64,000 nt of DNA. Origin: Methanogenium sp. GTDB lineage: Archaea > Halobacteriota > Methanomicrobia > Methanomicrobiales > Methanomicrobiaceae. Location: positions 16,710 to 80,709 of the forward strand of contig JAUVCV010000004.1 of the NCBI GenBank assembly GCA_030595665.1, given 5' to 3'. Position 1 is the stretch's first letter; every line of letters starts with the position of its first letter. The position numbers and the translations under genes are program-made. Shown in pieces: positions 8,948 through 17,903 of the stretch. Below the pieces are notes generated by a model. That model was not told the origin of the DNA, did not search any database, and was given only the letters and a program-made list of their open reading frames with translations.

Positions 8948-9496
8948 ATGGGTTATCCAGGAAAGAACCACAAAACGTATGAAACTCCAAAACGGCGCTT
9001 TGAAAAGAGTCGTATTGAAGATGAAAACCGGCTGGTTATAGAATATGGTCTTCGGAACAAGCGTGAACTCTGGAAGATGGGAAGCATCCTCAGAAATTAC
9101 CGCCGTGCTGCTCGGGAACTTCTTGCATTGAAATCTTCATCAACGAATGAAGTATTGATTGCACGGAAAGAAGAGGAGCTTCTTGGCCATCTGTACAGGT
9201 TTGGATTACTTGGTGAAAATGCAGGCATCAGTGATGTTCTTGCAATGAAAACAGAGAATCCTCTTGAACGCCGTCTCCAGACAATGGTGTATCGTCAGGG
9301 TCTTGCACGGTCGCCTAAGCAGGCACGTCAGTTCATCACCCATGGGCACATTGCAATTGGCGGAAGAAAGGTTTCTATCCCCAGCTATCACGTCAAGCGT
9401 GTTGAAGATGGTAGTATTGCATACTATGGTCTGTCTCCGTTAACGAGTGATGTCCATGCTGAGCGTGAACGTATTATCAAAGGAGGAAGACAATAA
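8948..9496 (+). CDS. rps4: Ribosomal protein uS4
   Basis: 182-residue small-subunit assembly protein that binds 16S rRNA. The S4 RNA-binding domain spans about residues 105-165 ([20 protein letters not shown]). Archaeal N-terminus [14 protein letters not shown]. Ten bases after rps13; its stop overlaps the rps11 start by one base, indicating coupled translation. Confidence 0.97.
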   Translation: MGYPGKNHKTYETPKRRFEKSRIEDENRLVIEYGLRNKRELWKMGSILRNYRRAARELLALKSSSTNEVLIARKEEELLGHLYRFGLLGENAGISDVLAMKTENPLERRLQTMVYRQGLARSPKQARQFITHGHIAIGGRKVSIPSYHVKRVEDGSIAYYGLSPLTSDVHAERERIIKGGRQ

Positions 9497-9891
9497 TGGC
9501 AGCACCTGATGAAAAATGGGGTATTGCACACATATATGCTTCATTTAATAATACGGTCATCACTGTTACCGACCTCTCTGGTGCAGAAACGGTAACAAAG
9601 TCCAGTGGTGGAATGGTAGTAAAGCAGGCCCGGAATGAAAGTTCACCCTATGCTGCAATGCAGATGGCAATCAATGTTGCACAGCAGGCACGGGAGAAAG
9701 GCATTGTTGGTCTACATGTTCGGGTTCGTGCACCCGGTCGTGGCAAGCAGCGCAGTCCGGGGCCGGGAGCTCAGGCAGCAATTCGCGCACTTGCCCGTGC
9801 AGGTATGCGTATCGGACGTATTGAGGATGTCACCCCTGTACCACATGACTGCATTCGTGCAAAAGGTGGAAGAAGGGGCAGGAGAGTCTGA
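9496..9891 (+). CDS. rps11: Ribosomal protein uS11
   Basis: 131-residue platform protein of the small subunit. Recognised by [15 protein letters not shown] near the N-terminus and the glycine/arginine-rich [17 protein letters not shown] plus [18 protein letters not shown] ending. Shares one base with the rps4 stop; three bases before rpoD. Core of the operon. Confidence 0.97.
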   Translation: MAAPDEKWGIAHIYASFNNTVITVTDLSGAETVTKSSGGMVVKQARNESSPYAAMQMAINVAQQAREKGIVGLHVRVRAPGRGKQRSPGPGAQAAIRALARAGMRIGRIEDVTPVPHDCIRAKGGRRGRRV

Positions 9892-9894
9892 TAG

Positions 9895-10731
9895 ATGCAG
9901 ATTACATTCAGCAGGTTTGATGATAACGTCGCCCGTTTTATCATTTCAGGCTTTTCTTCTGCATTCATAAATACATACAGAAGAACAATGATCGGGGAAG
10001 TCCCCACACTTGCCATCGATGATGTGCTTATATACGACAATAGCAGCGCACTTTTTGATGAGATGCTTGTTCACCGCCTGGGGTTAATTCCTCTTAAGAC
10101 AGACCTTGATGAATATGTATTCAAAAAGGACTGTTCCTGTAATGGGGAGGGGTGTTCAGCATGCACGTCTGTTTATACTCTCAGTGTAGAAGGGCCGAAG
10201 GTTGTATACTCCCATGATCTGATACCTCAGGATCCCCGTGCTCCACCGGTTGAAGAGAATATCCCGCTGGTTAAAATTATTGAAGGCCAGAAGATTGTTC
10301 TTGAAGCCCGTGCTGTGCTTGGACGTGGTATCGATCATGCAAAATGGCAGCCTACGCTTGCCTGTGGATATAAATCATATCCGCGCATTGTGTTTGACAA
10401 TAAATGTGACAGCTGTGGTATGTGTGTGGATGAATGTCCGCGTAATGTGCTTGAAATAAAGGGAAACAGTGCCGCAGTCGTTGAGGGAAAAATTGAGGAC
10501 TGCACACTTTGTAAGCTTTGTGAGAGAATCTGTATTGCAAATGCCGATACCTGGGATAGTCCTGCAATCTCTGTAAAAACAGTGGATGATACGTTCATCT
10601 TTGTTATAGAGGGTGATGGGTCAATTCCGGTTCGCCAGATTCTTGAATATGCTGCAAAAGAGATTCAGACGAAATCTGACAACCTGGTGGATGTTCTATG
10701 CGATATATCCGGAGGGAATGTAAATGACTAA
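9895..10731 (+). CDS. rpoD: RNA polymerase subunit D (Rpo3) with two 4Fe-4S motifs
   Basis: Assembly platform of archaeal RNA polymerase, homologous to bacterial alpha and eukaryotic Rpb3. 278 residues: dimerisation domain at both ends and an inserted ferredoxin-like domain (about 165-220) with CDSCGMCVDECP and CTLCKLCERIC, eight cysteines able to hold two 4Fe-4S clusters as in Methanosarcina. Other cysteines lie around residues 80-92 (CSCNGEGCSAC). Overlaps rpl18e by eight bases. The clusters are known in relatives to affect D-L heterodimer assembly; redox sensing is a hypothesis. Confidence 0.96.
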   Translation: MQITFSRFDDNVARFIISGFSSAFINTYRRTMIGEVPTLAIDDVLIYDNSSALFDEMLVHRLGLIPLKTDLDEYVFKKDCSCNGEGCSACTSVYTLSVEGPKVVYSHDLIPQDPRAPPVEENIPLVKIIEGQKIVLEARAVLGRGIDHAKWQPTLACGYKSYPRIVFDNKCDSCGMCVDECPRNVLEIKGNSAAVVEGKIEDCTLCKLCERICIANADTWDSPAISVKTVDDTFIFVIEGDGSIPVRQILEYAAKEIQTKSDNLVDVLCDISGGNVND

Positions 10732-11089
10732 AACAACGACGAAGACAAATCCGCGTTATTCTGCCCTCATATCTGCTCTTAAGGAGACATCTCGGGCAAA
10801 TGGCGCAAATGTCTGGCGCGATATTGCAAAGCGGCTGGAATCATCCAGCAGTAGTTACGCTGAAGTCAATATCAGCAAAATAAACAGGTATGCACAGGAT
10901 GGCGATATAGTAATTGTTCCCGGGAAAGTTCTTGGGAGCGGTGTGTTGAACCAGAAGGTATCTGTTGCTGCAATAAAATTCAGCGAAGCAGCAGAAGAAA
11001 AAATTACTGGTGCAGATGGTCTCTGTATGACAATTGAAGAACTTGTCAGGCAGAATCCGGAAGGCAAAAAGGTACGGATTCTGAGGTGA
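10724..11089 (+). CDS. rpl18e: Ribosomal protein eL18
   Basis: 121 residues; archaeal/eukaryotic large-subunit protein. Core motif DGDIVIVPGKVLGSG and the following NQKVSVAAIKFS are diagnostic. Begins inside the last codons of rpoD, so translation is coupled. Confidence 0.96.
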   Translation: MTKTTTKTNPRYSALISALKETSRANGANVWRDIAKRLESSSSSYAEVNISKINRYAQDGDIVIVPGKVLGSGVLNQKVSVAAIKFSEAAEEKITGADGLCMTIEELVRQNPEGKKVRILR

Positions 11090-11095
11090 GTGTGC

Positions 11096-11518
11096 ATGGT
11101 TACAATTATTGATGCAACAGGACTTCGCCTGGGACGGCTTGCCAGTATTGTTGCAAAGCGGTCGCTTGAGGGAGAGGAAATCGCCATTGTAAATGCAGAA
11201 ATGTGTGTGATTTCCGGAGGAAGAGCTCGAATCTTAGCTGATTATGATCACAAGAGAAAGATTGGTTCCCGTGAAGGTGGTCCATTCTATCCACGACGCC
11301 CTGATCATATTCTTAAGCGAACGATACGTGGGATGGTCCCATATAAGCGCAAGCGTGGTGCAGAGGCACTTCGCCGCGTGATGGTGCATGTGGGTATTCC
11401 TGATGAATTTGAGGGAGCCGAGTTAGAAATACTTGATCAGGCACATATTGACGGACTTTCAACCCCGAAATATATGACTCTTGGTGAAATCAGCAAAGTC
11501 CTCGGTGCAAAATTCTGA
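11096..11518 (+). CDS. rpl13: Ribosomal protein uL13
   Basis: 140 residues. ATG 11096 is chosen over GTG 11090 because GAGGTGAG, which includes the rpl18e stop, is at the right spacing and the family starts at [17 protein letters not shown]. Contains the conserved [22 protein letters not shown] segment. Large-subunit assembly protein; part of the operon. Confidence 0.95.
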   Translation: MVTIIDATGLRLGRLASIVAKRSLEGEEIAIVNAEMCVISGGRARILADYDHKRKIGSREGGPFYPRRPDHILKRTIRGMVPYKRKRGAEALRRVMVHVGIPDEFEGAELEILDQAHIDGLSTPKYMTLGEISKVLGAKF

Positions 11519-11531
11519 GGGGTGAAATCAG

Positions 11532-11933
11532 ATGACGAAAGTAATTAATACAAGCGGAAAGCGGAAAACTGCAATTGCACGTGCTACCTTTCGTGAAGGG
11601 AAGGGACGTGTACGCATTAATTCTGTACCCCTTGAGATATACGGCACTGAGCTGCTCAGAATGAAAATATCTGAGCCACTCCTTCTGGTTCCGGGTGTTC
11701 TTAATGATGTCGATGTTTCTATCGATGTCAGGGGCGGCGGAGTTATGGGACAGGCTGAGGCAGTCAGGACAGCTCTGGCCCGTGGTATTGTAACGTGGAG
11801 TAATGATCCAAAGATTAAGGATATTTACCTTGTCTATGATCGTACTCTCCTGGTAAATGACTCACGCCAGAAAGAAGCAAAGAAGCCGCATGGCCGTGGT
11901 GCACGTGCGAAATTCCAGAAGTCTTATCGTTAG
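11532..11933 (+). CDS. rps9: Ribosomal protein uS9
   Basis: 133 residues with N-terminal [13 protein letters not shown] and the basic C-terminal tail ending KSYR that reaches the P-site tRNA anticodon in the ribosome. Preceded by GAGGGGTGA. Part of the rps13-rpoN operon. Confidence 0.97.
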   Translation: MTKVINTSGKRKTAIARATFREGKGRVRINSVPLEIYGTELLRMKISEPLLLVPGVLNDVDVSIDVRGGGVMGQAEAVRTALARGIVTWSNDPKIKDIYLVYDRTLLVNDSRQKEAKKPHGRGARAKFQKSYR

Positions 11934-11963
11934 ATAATATCAATAGATATAGAGATCGTTTGC

Positions 11964-12152
11964 ATGATACCAATCAGATGTTTTACATGTGGGAAAGTCA
12001 TTTCGACTTCCTGGGAAGAGTTCAAGCAGCGGAGGAGTGCAGGCGAGGATCCTAAAGAGATCCTCGACGATCTCGGACTTTCACGATACTGCTGTAGGCG
12101 TATGATTCTGGCGCATAAAGAGATCATAGATGATCTCAATCCGTATCAATGA
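11964..12152 (+). CDS. rpoN: RNA polymerase subunit N (Rpo10)
   Basis: 62 residues, full length for the family. Zinc-binding CFTCGK near the N-terminus and CC in RYCCRRM, as in Rpb10. Helps assemble the D-L platform. Directly upstream of tRNA-Pro, so transcript processing may free the tRNA. Confidence 0.96.
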   Translation: MIPIRCFTCGKVISTSWEEFKQRRSAGEDPKEILDDLGLSRYCCRRMILAHKEIIDDLNPYQ

Positions 12153-12170
12153 AAGAGGCACTGAATATGC

Positions 12171-12243
12171 GGGGTCGTGGGGTAGCCTGGAATCCTATGG
12201 CGTTCGGGATGCTGTAACCTGAGTTCGAATCTCAGCGACCCCA
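12171..12243 (+). tRNA. tRNA-Pro (CGG)
   Basis: Acceptor GGGGTCG (12171-12177) pairs with CGACCCC (12236-12242), discriminator A. Loop TTCGGGA gives anticodon CGG. T-arm CTGAG TTCGAAT CTCAG. The anticodon stem TGGCG/TGCTG relies on three G-U pairs, which is weak, but the overall body matches archaeal proline tRNA. No intron, CCA not encoded. Lies between rpoN and rpoK. Confidence 0.88.
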
Positions 12244-12271
12244 TTTTTGATTAAATATTTCTGGAGACTAC

Positions 12272-12457
12272 ATGAAATCTGAAGACGTGGAATCATTTAC
12301 CCGATATGAGAGAGCCCGAATTGTTGGTGCACGTTCGTTGCAGATTTCAATGGGCGCTCCCCTTCTGATCGATACCGATTCTATCGATCCGCTTGAAATT
12401 GCGATTGAAGAGTTCAAACAAGATAAGATACCCATCACCGTCAAACGAGCGCAGTGA
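12272..12457 (+). CDS. rpoK: RNA polymerase subunit K (Rpo6)
   Basis: 61 residues; [20 protein letters not shown] is the hallmark of the omega/Rpb6 family, which clamps the largest polymerase subunit. Short archaeal form ending PITVKRAQ. Next to enolase and rps2 as in many euryarchaea. Confidence 0.95.
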   Translation: MKSEDVESFTRYERARIVGARSLQISMGAPLLIDTDSIDPLEIAIEEFKQDKIPITVKRAQ

Positions 12458-12462
12458 GAATT

Positions 12463-13653
12463 ATGGCACACATTACTGAAATACGTCTCAGAACTATTCT
12501 CGACAGCAGGGGCAACCCTACTGTAGAAGCAGATATTTGCACTGAGAATGGATTTGGGAGGGCAGCGGCACCATCCGGTGCAAGCACCGGGAAGTATGAA
12601 GCCAAAGTTCTGCCTGTGCGTGAGGCGATTGATGGCGCGCGTGAAAGAGTTGTTCCTCTGTTGTCCGGATTTGAAACCACCGATCAGGTTGCGTTTGATG
12701 ATCTTCTCCATGAGATTGACGGGACTGAGGACTTTTCGTCTATTGGCGCAAATGTTGCCGTTGCATTGTCTCTTGCGAATGCAAAAGCAGCAGCATCTTC
12801 ACTTTCATTGCCGCTTTTCCGGTATCTTGGAGGTGCATTTGCAGAGCAGACTCCGTATCCCCTTGGTAATGTTATCGGGGGGGGCGCTCATGCAGCACAT
12901 GCAACAGATATTCAGGAATACCTTGTTGTGCCAACTGGTGCAATCGATGCAGATGAAGCAATTTTTGCCAATGCAGCGGTGCACAAAAAGATCAAAGAGC
13001 TGTTAGTATCCGGCGGTAATGGATGCGGTAAAGGTGATGAGGGTGCATGGGCACCTAAAATTACTGATATAGAAGCCTTTGATCTGGTGCAGGAGGCCAT
13101 TAATACTGTTTCTGATGATCTTATGATTGAAATCAGAATGGGTATTGATGTTGCCGCCAGTGAACTCTGGAAAGACGGAGTGTACAGGTATAGTAACGCG
13201 GAACGCAGCACAGAAGACCAGGTGGCCTATATGGCTGATTTGGTTGACCGCTACGAACTTGCGTATGTTGAAGATCCTATTGTAGAGGAGGATTTTGAAG
13301 GATTCTCTGCATTAACAGATCAGGTGGGTGATGGCTGCCTGGTTTGCGGAGATGACCTCTACGTCACGAATGTTGAGCGTATTGAGATGGGTATCGACGC
13401 CTGCGCCACGAACTGTGTCTTAATTAAACCGAATCAGATTGGTACCCTTTCTGACACATTTGATGCCATACGTATGGCACACTCAAGTGGTATGGAAACA
13501 GTGATGAGCCACCGGTCCGGGGAGACTACTGACGAGACAATTGCCCATCTTGCAACTGCCTTTGAATGTATCTATCTTAAGACAGGTGTTGTCGGCGGCG
13601 AACGCATCGCAAAACTCAACGAACTCGTGAGAATTGAAGAGATGATCCAATGA
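12463..13653 (+). CDS. eno: Enolase (phosphopyruvate hydratase)
   Basis: Interconverts 2-phosphoglycerate and phosphoenolpyruvate in glycolysis/gluconeogenesis. ATG 12463 ([10 protein letters not shown]) is preferred over GTG 12454; 396 residues. Catalytic loop [10 protein letters not shown], metal ligand regions [11 protein letters not shown] and CGDDLYVTN, lysine loop LIKPNQIGT and SHRSGETTD are all intact. Very close after rpoK and overlapping rps2 by four bases (ATGA). Confidence 0.96.
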   Translation: MAHITEIRLRTILDSRGNPTVEADICTENGFGRAAAPSGASTGKYEAKVLPVREAIDGARERVVPLLSGFETTDQVAFDDLLHEIDGTEDFSSIGANVAVALSLANAKAAASSLSLPLFRYLGGAFAEQTPYPLGNVIGGGAHAAHATDIQEYLVVPTGAIDADEAIFANAAVHKKIKELLVSGGNGCGKGDEGAWAPKITDIEAFDLVQEAINTVSDDLMIEIRMGIDVAASELWKDGVYRYSNAERSTEDQVAYMADLVDRYELAYVEDPIVEEDFEGFSALTDQVGDGCLVCGDDLYVTNVERIEMGIDACATNCVLIKPNQIGTLSDTFDAIRMAHSSGMETVMSHRSGETTDETIAHLATAFECIYLKTGVVGGERIAKLNELVRIEEMIQ

Positions 13654-14258
13654 ACACAAATGAAACTGAAATCGAATTAATAGAATCACTCGTCCCTGTG
13701 GAGGAGTATCTTGCTGCAGGAGTACACATCGGAACGCAGCAGAAGAGTAAGGATATGAAAAAATTCATCTACCGTGTACGCGGAGATGGTTTGTACATTC
13801 TTGACATCCAGGAAACAGACAGCAGAATCAAAACTGCCGCTGAATTCATCGCAAAATATGATGCACCAAAGGTGCTCGTTGTTACATCACGTCAGTATGG
13901 TCAGTATCCTGCAAAGAAATTTGCAAAGGCTATTGGCGGAATATATAAAGTTGGCCGCTTTATTCCGGGAATGCTGACAAATCAGAACATGCCAAAGTAT
14001 ATCGAACCTGATGTTGTTATCGTGACAGATCCAATTGGTGATGCACAGGCAATTAAAGAGGGTGTTCAGAGTGGTATTCCTGTTGTTGCACTTTGTGATA
14101 CCAACAATATGACCAAATACATTGACCTCGTAATACCGACCAATAATAAAGGTAGGAAAGCGCTTTCTATGGTATACTTCCTCTTAGCAAGAGAAGTACT
14201 GAAAGCACGTGGTATTGCAACGTCACTTACTCCGGAAGACTTTGAAACCGACCTTTGA
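13650..14258 (+). CDS. rps2: Ribosomal protein uS2
   Basis: 202 residues; [18 protein letters not shown] and [10 protein letters not shown] are typical of archaeal S2/SA. Coupled to enolase by an ATGA overlap. Followed by the memo-isoprenoid genes, a conserved archaeal arrangement. Confidence 0.97.
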   Translation: MNTNETEIELIESLVPVEEYLAAGVHIGTQQKSKDMKKFIYRVRGDGLYILDIQETDSRIKTAAEFIAKYDAPKVLVVTSRQYGQYPAKKFAKAIGGIYKVGRFIPGMLTNQNMPKYIEPDVVIVTDPIGDAQAIKEGVQSGIPVVALCDTNNMTKYIDLVIPTNNKGRKALSMVYFLLAREVLKARGIATSLTPEDFETDL

Positions 14259-14298
14259 GGTATGTATATAAGGTGAAAGGAGAAGGAGGGGATGATAA

Positions 14299-15090
14299 AT
14301 GGGTGTCAGAAAATCCACGCTTGCGGGGATATGGTACCCGGATGATCCGGCAATCCTTTCTTCTTTATTAACTTCTTTTTTTAAGAAAACAGCAGGTTTG
14401 CCTGATTGTTTTGGTGTTGTTGTTCCTCATGCAGGATATGCATATGCCGGTCAGGTTATGGCTACATCATATTCGTGTATTGACAGAAATTTTGCCGGTA
14501 CATTTCTGGTTGTAGGGCCCAGTCACAGGGGTATCGGACCGTTCACATCAGAACTTGACTGGGATACTCCCCTTGGAACAGTTGCCTGCAATCGGGGACT
14601 TGCCCGTTCTCTTGGAATTCCCCTGTCTGATGAGGCAATTAGAGTGCAGGAAAATTCCCTGGAACTTCAGATGCCATTTATAAAATACCGTTTTCCTGAA
14701 GCACAGGTTGTTCCGGTACTTATGGGTGCTCAGGATTATGCACATACACTCTCGCTTGCAGAAACAATACTGAATTCTGCTGATATTTCTGCAGGCAATG
14801 TACGTATTGTTGCTTCCAGTGATTTCTCCCATTATGTTCCTGCGGACGTTGCAATTGAGAATGATACCATTGCAATTGAGGCACTTTTTGACCTTGACAT
14901 TAGATCTTTTTATCAGAGATTGCGAGAATATAATGTTAGTGCATGTGGATATGGGCCAATTTCTGTGATGGCAGTTCTGGCTCGTCACATGGGAGCTACG
15001 AACGGTAAATTAATACAATATATGACAAGCGGCGACACAACCGGCGATATGGAGCAGGTTGTTGGATATGCATCAATAGCGGCGGTATGA
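14299..15090 (+). CDS. MEMO1 family protein (AmmeMemoRadiSam system protein B)
   Basis: 263 residues of the MEMO family, related to class III extradiol dioxygenases. [23 protein letters not shown] and [10 protein letters not shown] hold the histidines that in the fold bind metal. Function in archaea is unsettled; some relatives occur with AMMECR1 and radical SAM proteins. It lies between rps2 and the mevalonate kinase gene, an order widely kept in euryarchaea. GAAGGAGGGGATG gives a strong ribosome binding site. Its last codons are part of a 26-bp tandem duplication. Confidence 0.9.
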   Translation: MGVRKSTLAGIWYPDDPAILSSLLTSFFKKTAGLPDCFGVVVPHAGYAYAGQVMATSYSCIDRNFAGTFLVVGPSHRGIGPFTSELDWDTPLGTVACNRGLARSLGIPLSDEAIRVQENSLELQMPFIKYRFPEAQVVPVLMGAQDYAHTLSLAETILNSADISAGNVRIVASSDFSHYVPADVAIENDTIAIEALFDLDIRSFYQRLREYNVSACGYGPISVMAVLARHMGATNGKLIQYMTSGDTTGDMEQVVGYASIAAV

Positions 15091-15126
15091 TTTTGGCAGT
15101 AATAGCGGCGGTATAATTTTGGTAGT
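15075..15126 (+). repeat. 26-bp tandem duplication at the memo/mvk junction
   Basis: 15075-15100 and 15101-15126 are direct copies with 24 of 26 bases the same. Each starts AATAGCGGCGGTAT. The first copy keeps an ATG (15087) that overlaps the memo stop as ATGA, but now opens only a nine-codon frame; the second copy has ATA in its place, in frame with mevalonate kinase. The unit is not a multiple of three, so the copies are in different frames. Confidence 0.9.
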
Positions 15127-16018
15127 ATGGAGCGCACCCGGCAAGGTATTTCTATTTGGTGAACACGCGGTTGTATACGGCAAGCCAGGTATAGCTATGG
15201 CAATTAAACCGCGGGTATATGTGACCGTTCGAAAAACACGGCATCCCCCTCGGGTGAAATCACCATATCTTGAGAAATGTTTTGAATTAACGGGGGTCAA
15301 CGGAAGTGTGTATATTCATTCCCAGCTTCCCAGTTCTTCTGGTCTGGGATCGTCTGCTGCAGTTACTGTTGCAACCCTTTCAGCCATTAATGATGAATTT
15401 GACCTGGGATATGAAAAATCTGATATCGCGACCATGGCACATCATGTTGAAAAAAGTGTGCAGAAAGGGCGGGCGAGTGCTACTGATACCTATGTCTCTA
15501 CCTTTGGGGGTGTTCTTCTGATTCAGGGAGATATTAAAAGAAGACTTCCACCTGAAGATTTTCATCTGGTTATTGGTAATACCCTGGTTTCACACTCAAC
15601 AGCCCGGTTGGTGGAGCAGGTGGGGAAATTCTGCGCGACAGATCCGGATATTGTTAATCCGATACTTGATGCAATTGAGGCAGTAACGATGCGTTCCCTG
15701 CATGTTTTCCAGGATCAACGGGCTCTGGGAAGATATATGGATATTAATCATGAACTTCTCGAAGCACTGGGTGTGGGACATCCTGCGTTGACCCGACTCG
15801 TAACAGCAGCACGTGCCGCAGGAGCATATGGTGCAAAAATAACAGGTGCGGGCGGGGGAGGGTCGATGGTTGCTCTCTGTCCAAAACGATCCAAATCAAA
15901 AATAGCCAGCGCAATCGAAGGATGCGATGGCAGGGCAATTATTACAACAATCGATAATGAAGGTGCACGCAAGGAGAAGGAAGATGAAAGAAACCGTACT
16001 GATAAAACTAGGCGGTAG
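15119..16018 (+). CDS. mvk: Mevalonate kinase
   Basis: Phosphorylates mevalonate with ATP in the isoprenoid pathway that feeds archaeal lipids. GHMP kinase with SAPGKVFLFGEHAVVYG at the N-terminus, LPSSSGLGSSAAV (ATP loop) and ITGAGGGGSMVAL near the C-terminus. About 299 residues. The start is unusual: no ATG is in frame; TTG 15119 is the nearest accepted start and ATA 15113 is where the ATG was before a 26-bp duplication changed the junction. Translation may be reinitiated from the upstream gene. First of mvk-ipk-fni. Confidence 0.93.
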   Translation: MVVWSAPGKVFLFGEHAVVYGKPGIAMAIKPRVYVTVRKTRHPPRVKSPYLEKCFELTGVNGSVYIHSQLPSSSGLGSSAAVTVATLSAINDEFDLGYEKSDIATMAHHVEKSVQKGRASATDTYVSTFGGVLLIQGDIKRRLPPEDFHLVIGNTLVSHSTARLVEQVGKFCATDPDIVNPILDAIEAVTMRSLHVFQDQRALGRYMDINHELLEALGVGHPALTRLVTAARAAGAYGAKITGAGGGGSMVALCPKRSKSKIASAIEGCDGRAIITTIDNEGARKEKEDERNRTDKTRR

Positions 16019-16745
16019 TGTAATTACCGATAAAAGTGGTGACTGCACGGTTAATACCGAAAATCTGGAACATATTTCCCGGGTAATTTCCAACCATCCC
16101 GGAATACTGTTTATAATCGTTCATGGGGCGGGTTCATGCGGTCACCCCGAGGCGAAACGCCATCACCTTGATAAAGGGTTAGATGCTAATAATAAATCAG
16201 GTATATTTATCACACACAGGGCAGTTTTAAAGCTGAACACTGCGGTGGTAAACGCGCTTCGTGCCAACGGTGTGGAAGCAGTAGGCATTCACCCGCTTGA
16301 TGCATGTACTGCGAAAAACGGACGTCTTGAATCATTCAGTCATCAACCGGTCAATATGTTGATGCATCATGGAATTGTGCCTGTTCTCCACGGAGATGTG
16401 GTAATGGACAGTGTACGGGGTGCCTGCATTGTGTCAGGTGATCAACTGGTACGTGCAATTCCGGCAGGGATACATGTTGACCGTATTGGACTCGCCACCG
16501 ATGTGGCCGGTGTACTAAGAAATGGGGATGTAGTCCCCCTGATTGACCGCAACACAGTGACCGATATTGAAATCGGAGAGTCGGGCAACACGGATGTGAC
16601 CGGAGGCATGATCGGAAAACTGATGGAGCTTCTGCTTCTTTCAGATGAAGGGACTGAATCTACGATATTTCATCTTTCCCGACTGGGTGATTTTCTCGAC
16701 GGGCGCGAACATGGTGGAACCGTGGTTACCGGAAACCGGGTATAG
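15984..16745 (+). CDS. ipk: Isopentenyl phosphate kinase
   Basis: Makes isopentenyl diphosphate from isopentenyl phosphate in the archaeal variant of the mevalonate pathway. Amino-acid kinase fold with LIKLGGSVITDKSG at the N-terminus and VHGAGSCGH, which holds the histidine that marks this kinase. Start at ATG 15984, after AAGGAGAAGG; a longer frame from 15927 only runs into mvk. 253 residues; overlaps mvk by 35 bp. Confidence 0.94.
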   Translation: MKETVLIKLGGSVITDKSGDCTVNTENLEHISRVISNHPGILFIIVHGAGSCGHPEAKRHHLDKGLDANNKSGIFITHRAVLKLNTAVVNALRANGVEAVGIHPLDACTAKNGRLESFSHQPVNMLMHHGIVPVLHGDVVMDSVRGACIVSGDQLVRAIPAGIHVDRIGLATDVAGVLRNGDVVPLIDRNTVTDIEIGESGNTDVTGGMIGKLMELLLLSDEGTESTIFHLSRLGDFLDGREHGGTVVTGNRV

Positions 16746-16853
16746 ATACGCGAATGTTTCCGCTGCGAAGGAAGGAAAATGCAGTGGCATGAATATTTAC
16801 TGATGTGGATATTCTAACAAACCCTAACGGGGGGTATTACCATAAAAAACAGG

Positions 16854-17903
16854 ATGATAACATCCTCTCGGAAAAAAGAGCATCTGGATATCTGCTGCAA
16901 TGAGGATATTGTCGCCGGGAGGACCGGATTAGATGATATCCGCCTTGTTCATAATGCACTTCCTGAGTGTAATATGGACGCCGTTGAGCTTGGTGTGCGA
17001 TTCTTACAACACCCGCTGAAGGCGCCGATTTTTATTGCTGCAATGACAGGGGGCCATCCTGATACCAGGGATGTTAATGCTACTCTTGCAACAGCTGCAG
17101 AAGAATTCGGCTTGGCTATGGGTGTTGGATCACAGCGTGCAGCTCTTGAAAATCCCGAGTTGGAAGATAGCTTTATTGTTGTACGTGAACGCGCACCTCA
17201 TGCATTTCTCTGTGGAAATCTGGGAATTATCCAGTTAAGAGATAAAGGTGCTGAATGGGCAGATAAGGCAGTTGAAATGATTGACGCCCAGGCACTGTGT
17301 ATACACCTGAATCCCCTTCAGGAGGCTATTCAGCCTGAAGGTGATCACAATGCCGCTGGTTGTCTGGATGCACTGCAGGAACTCTGTTCATCATGTCGGT
17401 ATCCGGTAATTGTGAAAGAAACCGGCTGTGGCGTCTCGCGGGAATGTGCACGGCAGCTTTTTGCTGCAGGTGCGTCAGCTGTTGATGTTGGCGGGCTTGG
17501 AGGCACTTCGTGGGCAGCTGTGGAACAGTTCCGGGCAGAGAATCCAATGCAACAGTCACTGGGTCTGCATTTTGCAGGCTGGGGTATACCCACTGCAGTC
17601 AGTGTGGTTGAAGCCGCCCGGGGAGGTGGCCCGGTCATTGCAACCGGTGGGCTGAATTCAGGTACAGATATCGCAAAATCAATAGCCCTTGGGGCCAGTC
17701 TTGGCGGGATGGCGCTTTCCCTTCTGCAACCAGCCATGGATGGATACCAGAGTCTTTGCGATAAAATCCAACAGATTCAGAAAGAAATTCAGATGTCGTG
17801 TTATCTGACAGGATCCCGGAATCCCTCTGAATTAAAGAACGTACGAAAATATATCACCGGAATTACTGGTGAGATGTTACAATATGAGGAAAATAATTTA
17901 TGA
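16854..17903 (+). CDS. fni: Type 2 isopentenyl-diphosphate isomerase
   Basis: FMN- and NADPH-dependent isomerase that makes dimethylallyl diphosphate. 349 residues, TIM barrel; SSRKKEHLDIC at the N-terminus, FIAAMTGGH, VGGLGGTSWAAVE and ATGGLNSGTDIAKS (flavin phosphate site) are conserved. Separated by 108 bp from ipk, overlapping the RNase J gene by four bases. Confidence 0.95.
   Translation: MITSSRKKEHLDICCNEDIVAGRTGLDDIRLVHNALPECNMDAVELGVRFLQHPLKAPIFIAAMTGGHPDTRDVNATLATAAEEFGLAMGVGSQRAALENPELEDSFIVVRERAPHAFLCGNLGIIQLRDKGAEWADKAVEMIDAQALCIHLNPLQEAIQPEGDHNAAGCLDALQELCSSCRYPVIVKETGCGVSRECARQLFAAGASAVDVGGLGGTSWAAVEQFRAENPMQQSLGLHFAGWGIPTAVSVVEAARGGGPVIATGGLNSGTDIAKSIALGASLGGMALSLLQPAMDGYQSLCDKIQQIQKEIQMSCYLTGSRNPSELKNVRKYITGITGEMLQYEENNL

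Noticed and set aside
15075..15126. Tandem duplication as the start of a CRISPR-like or satellite array
   Set aside because: Only two units without spacers, at an operon junction.
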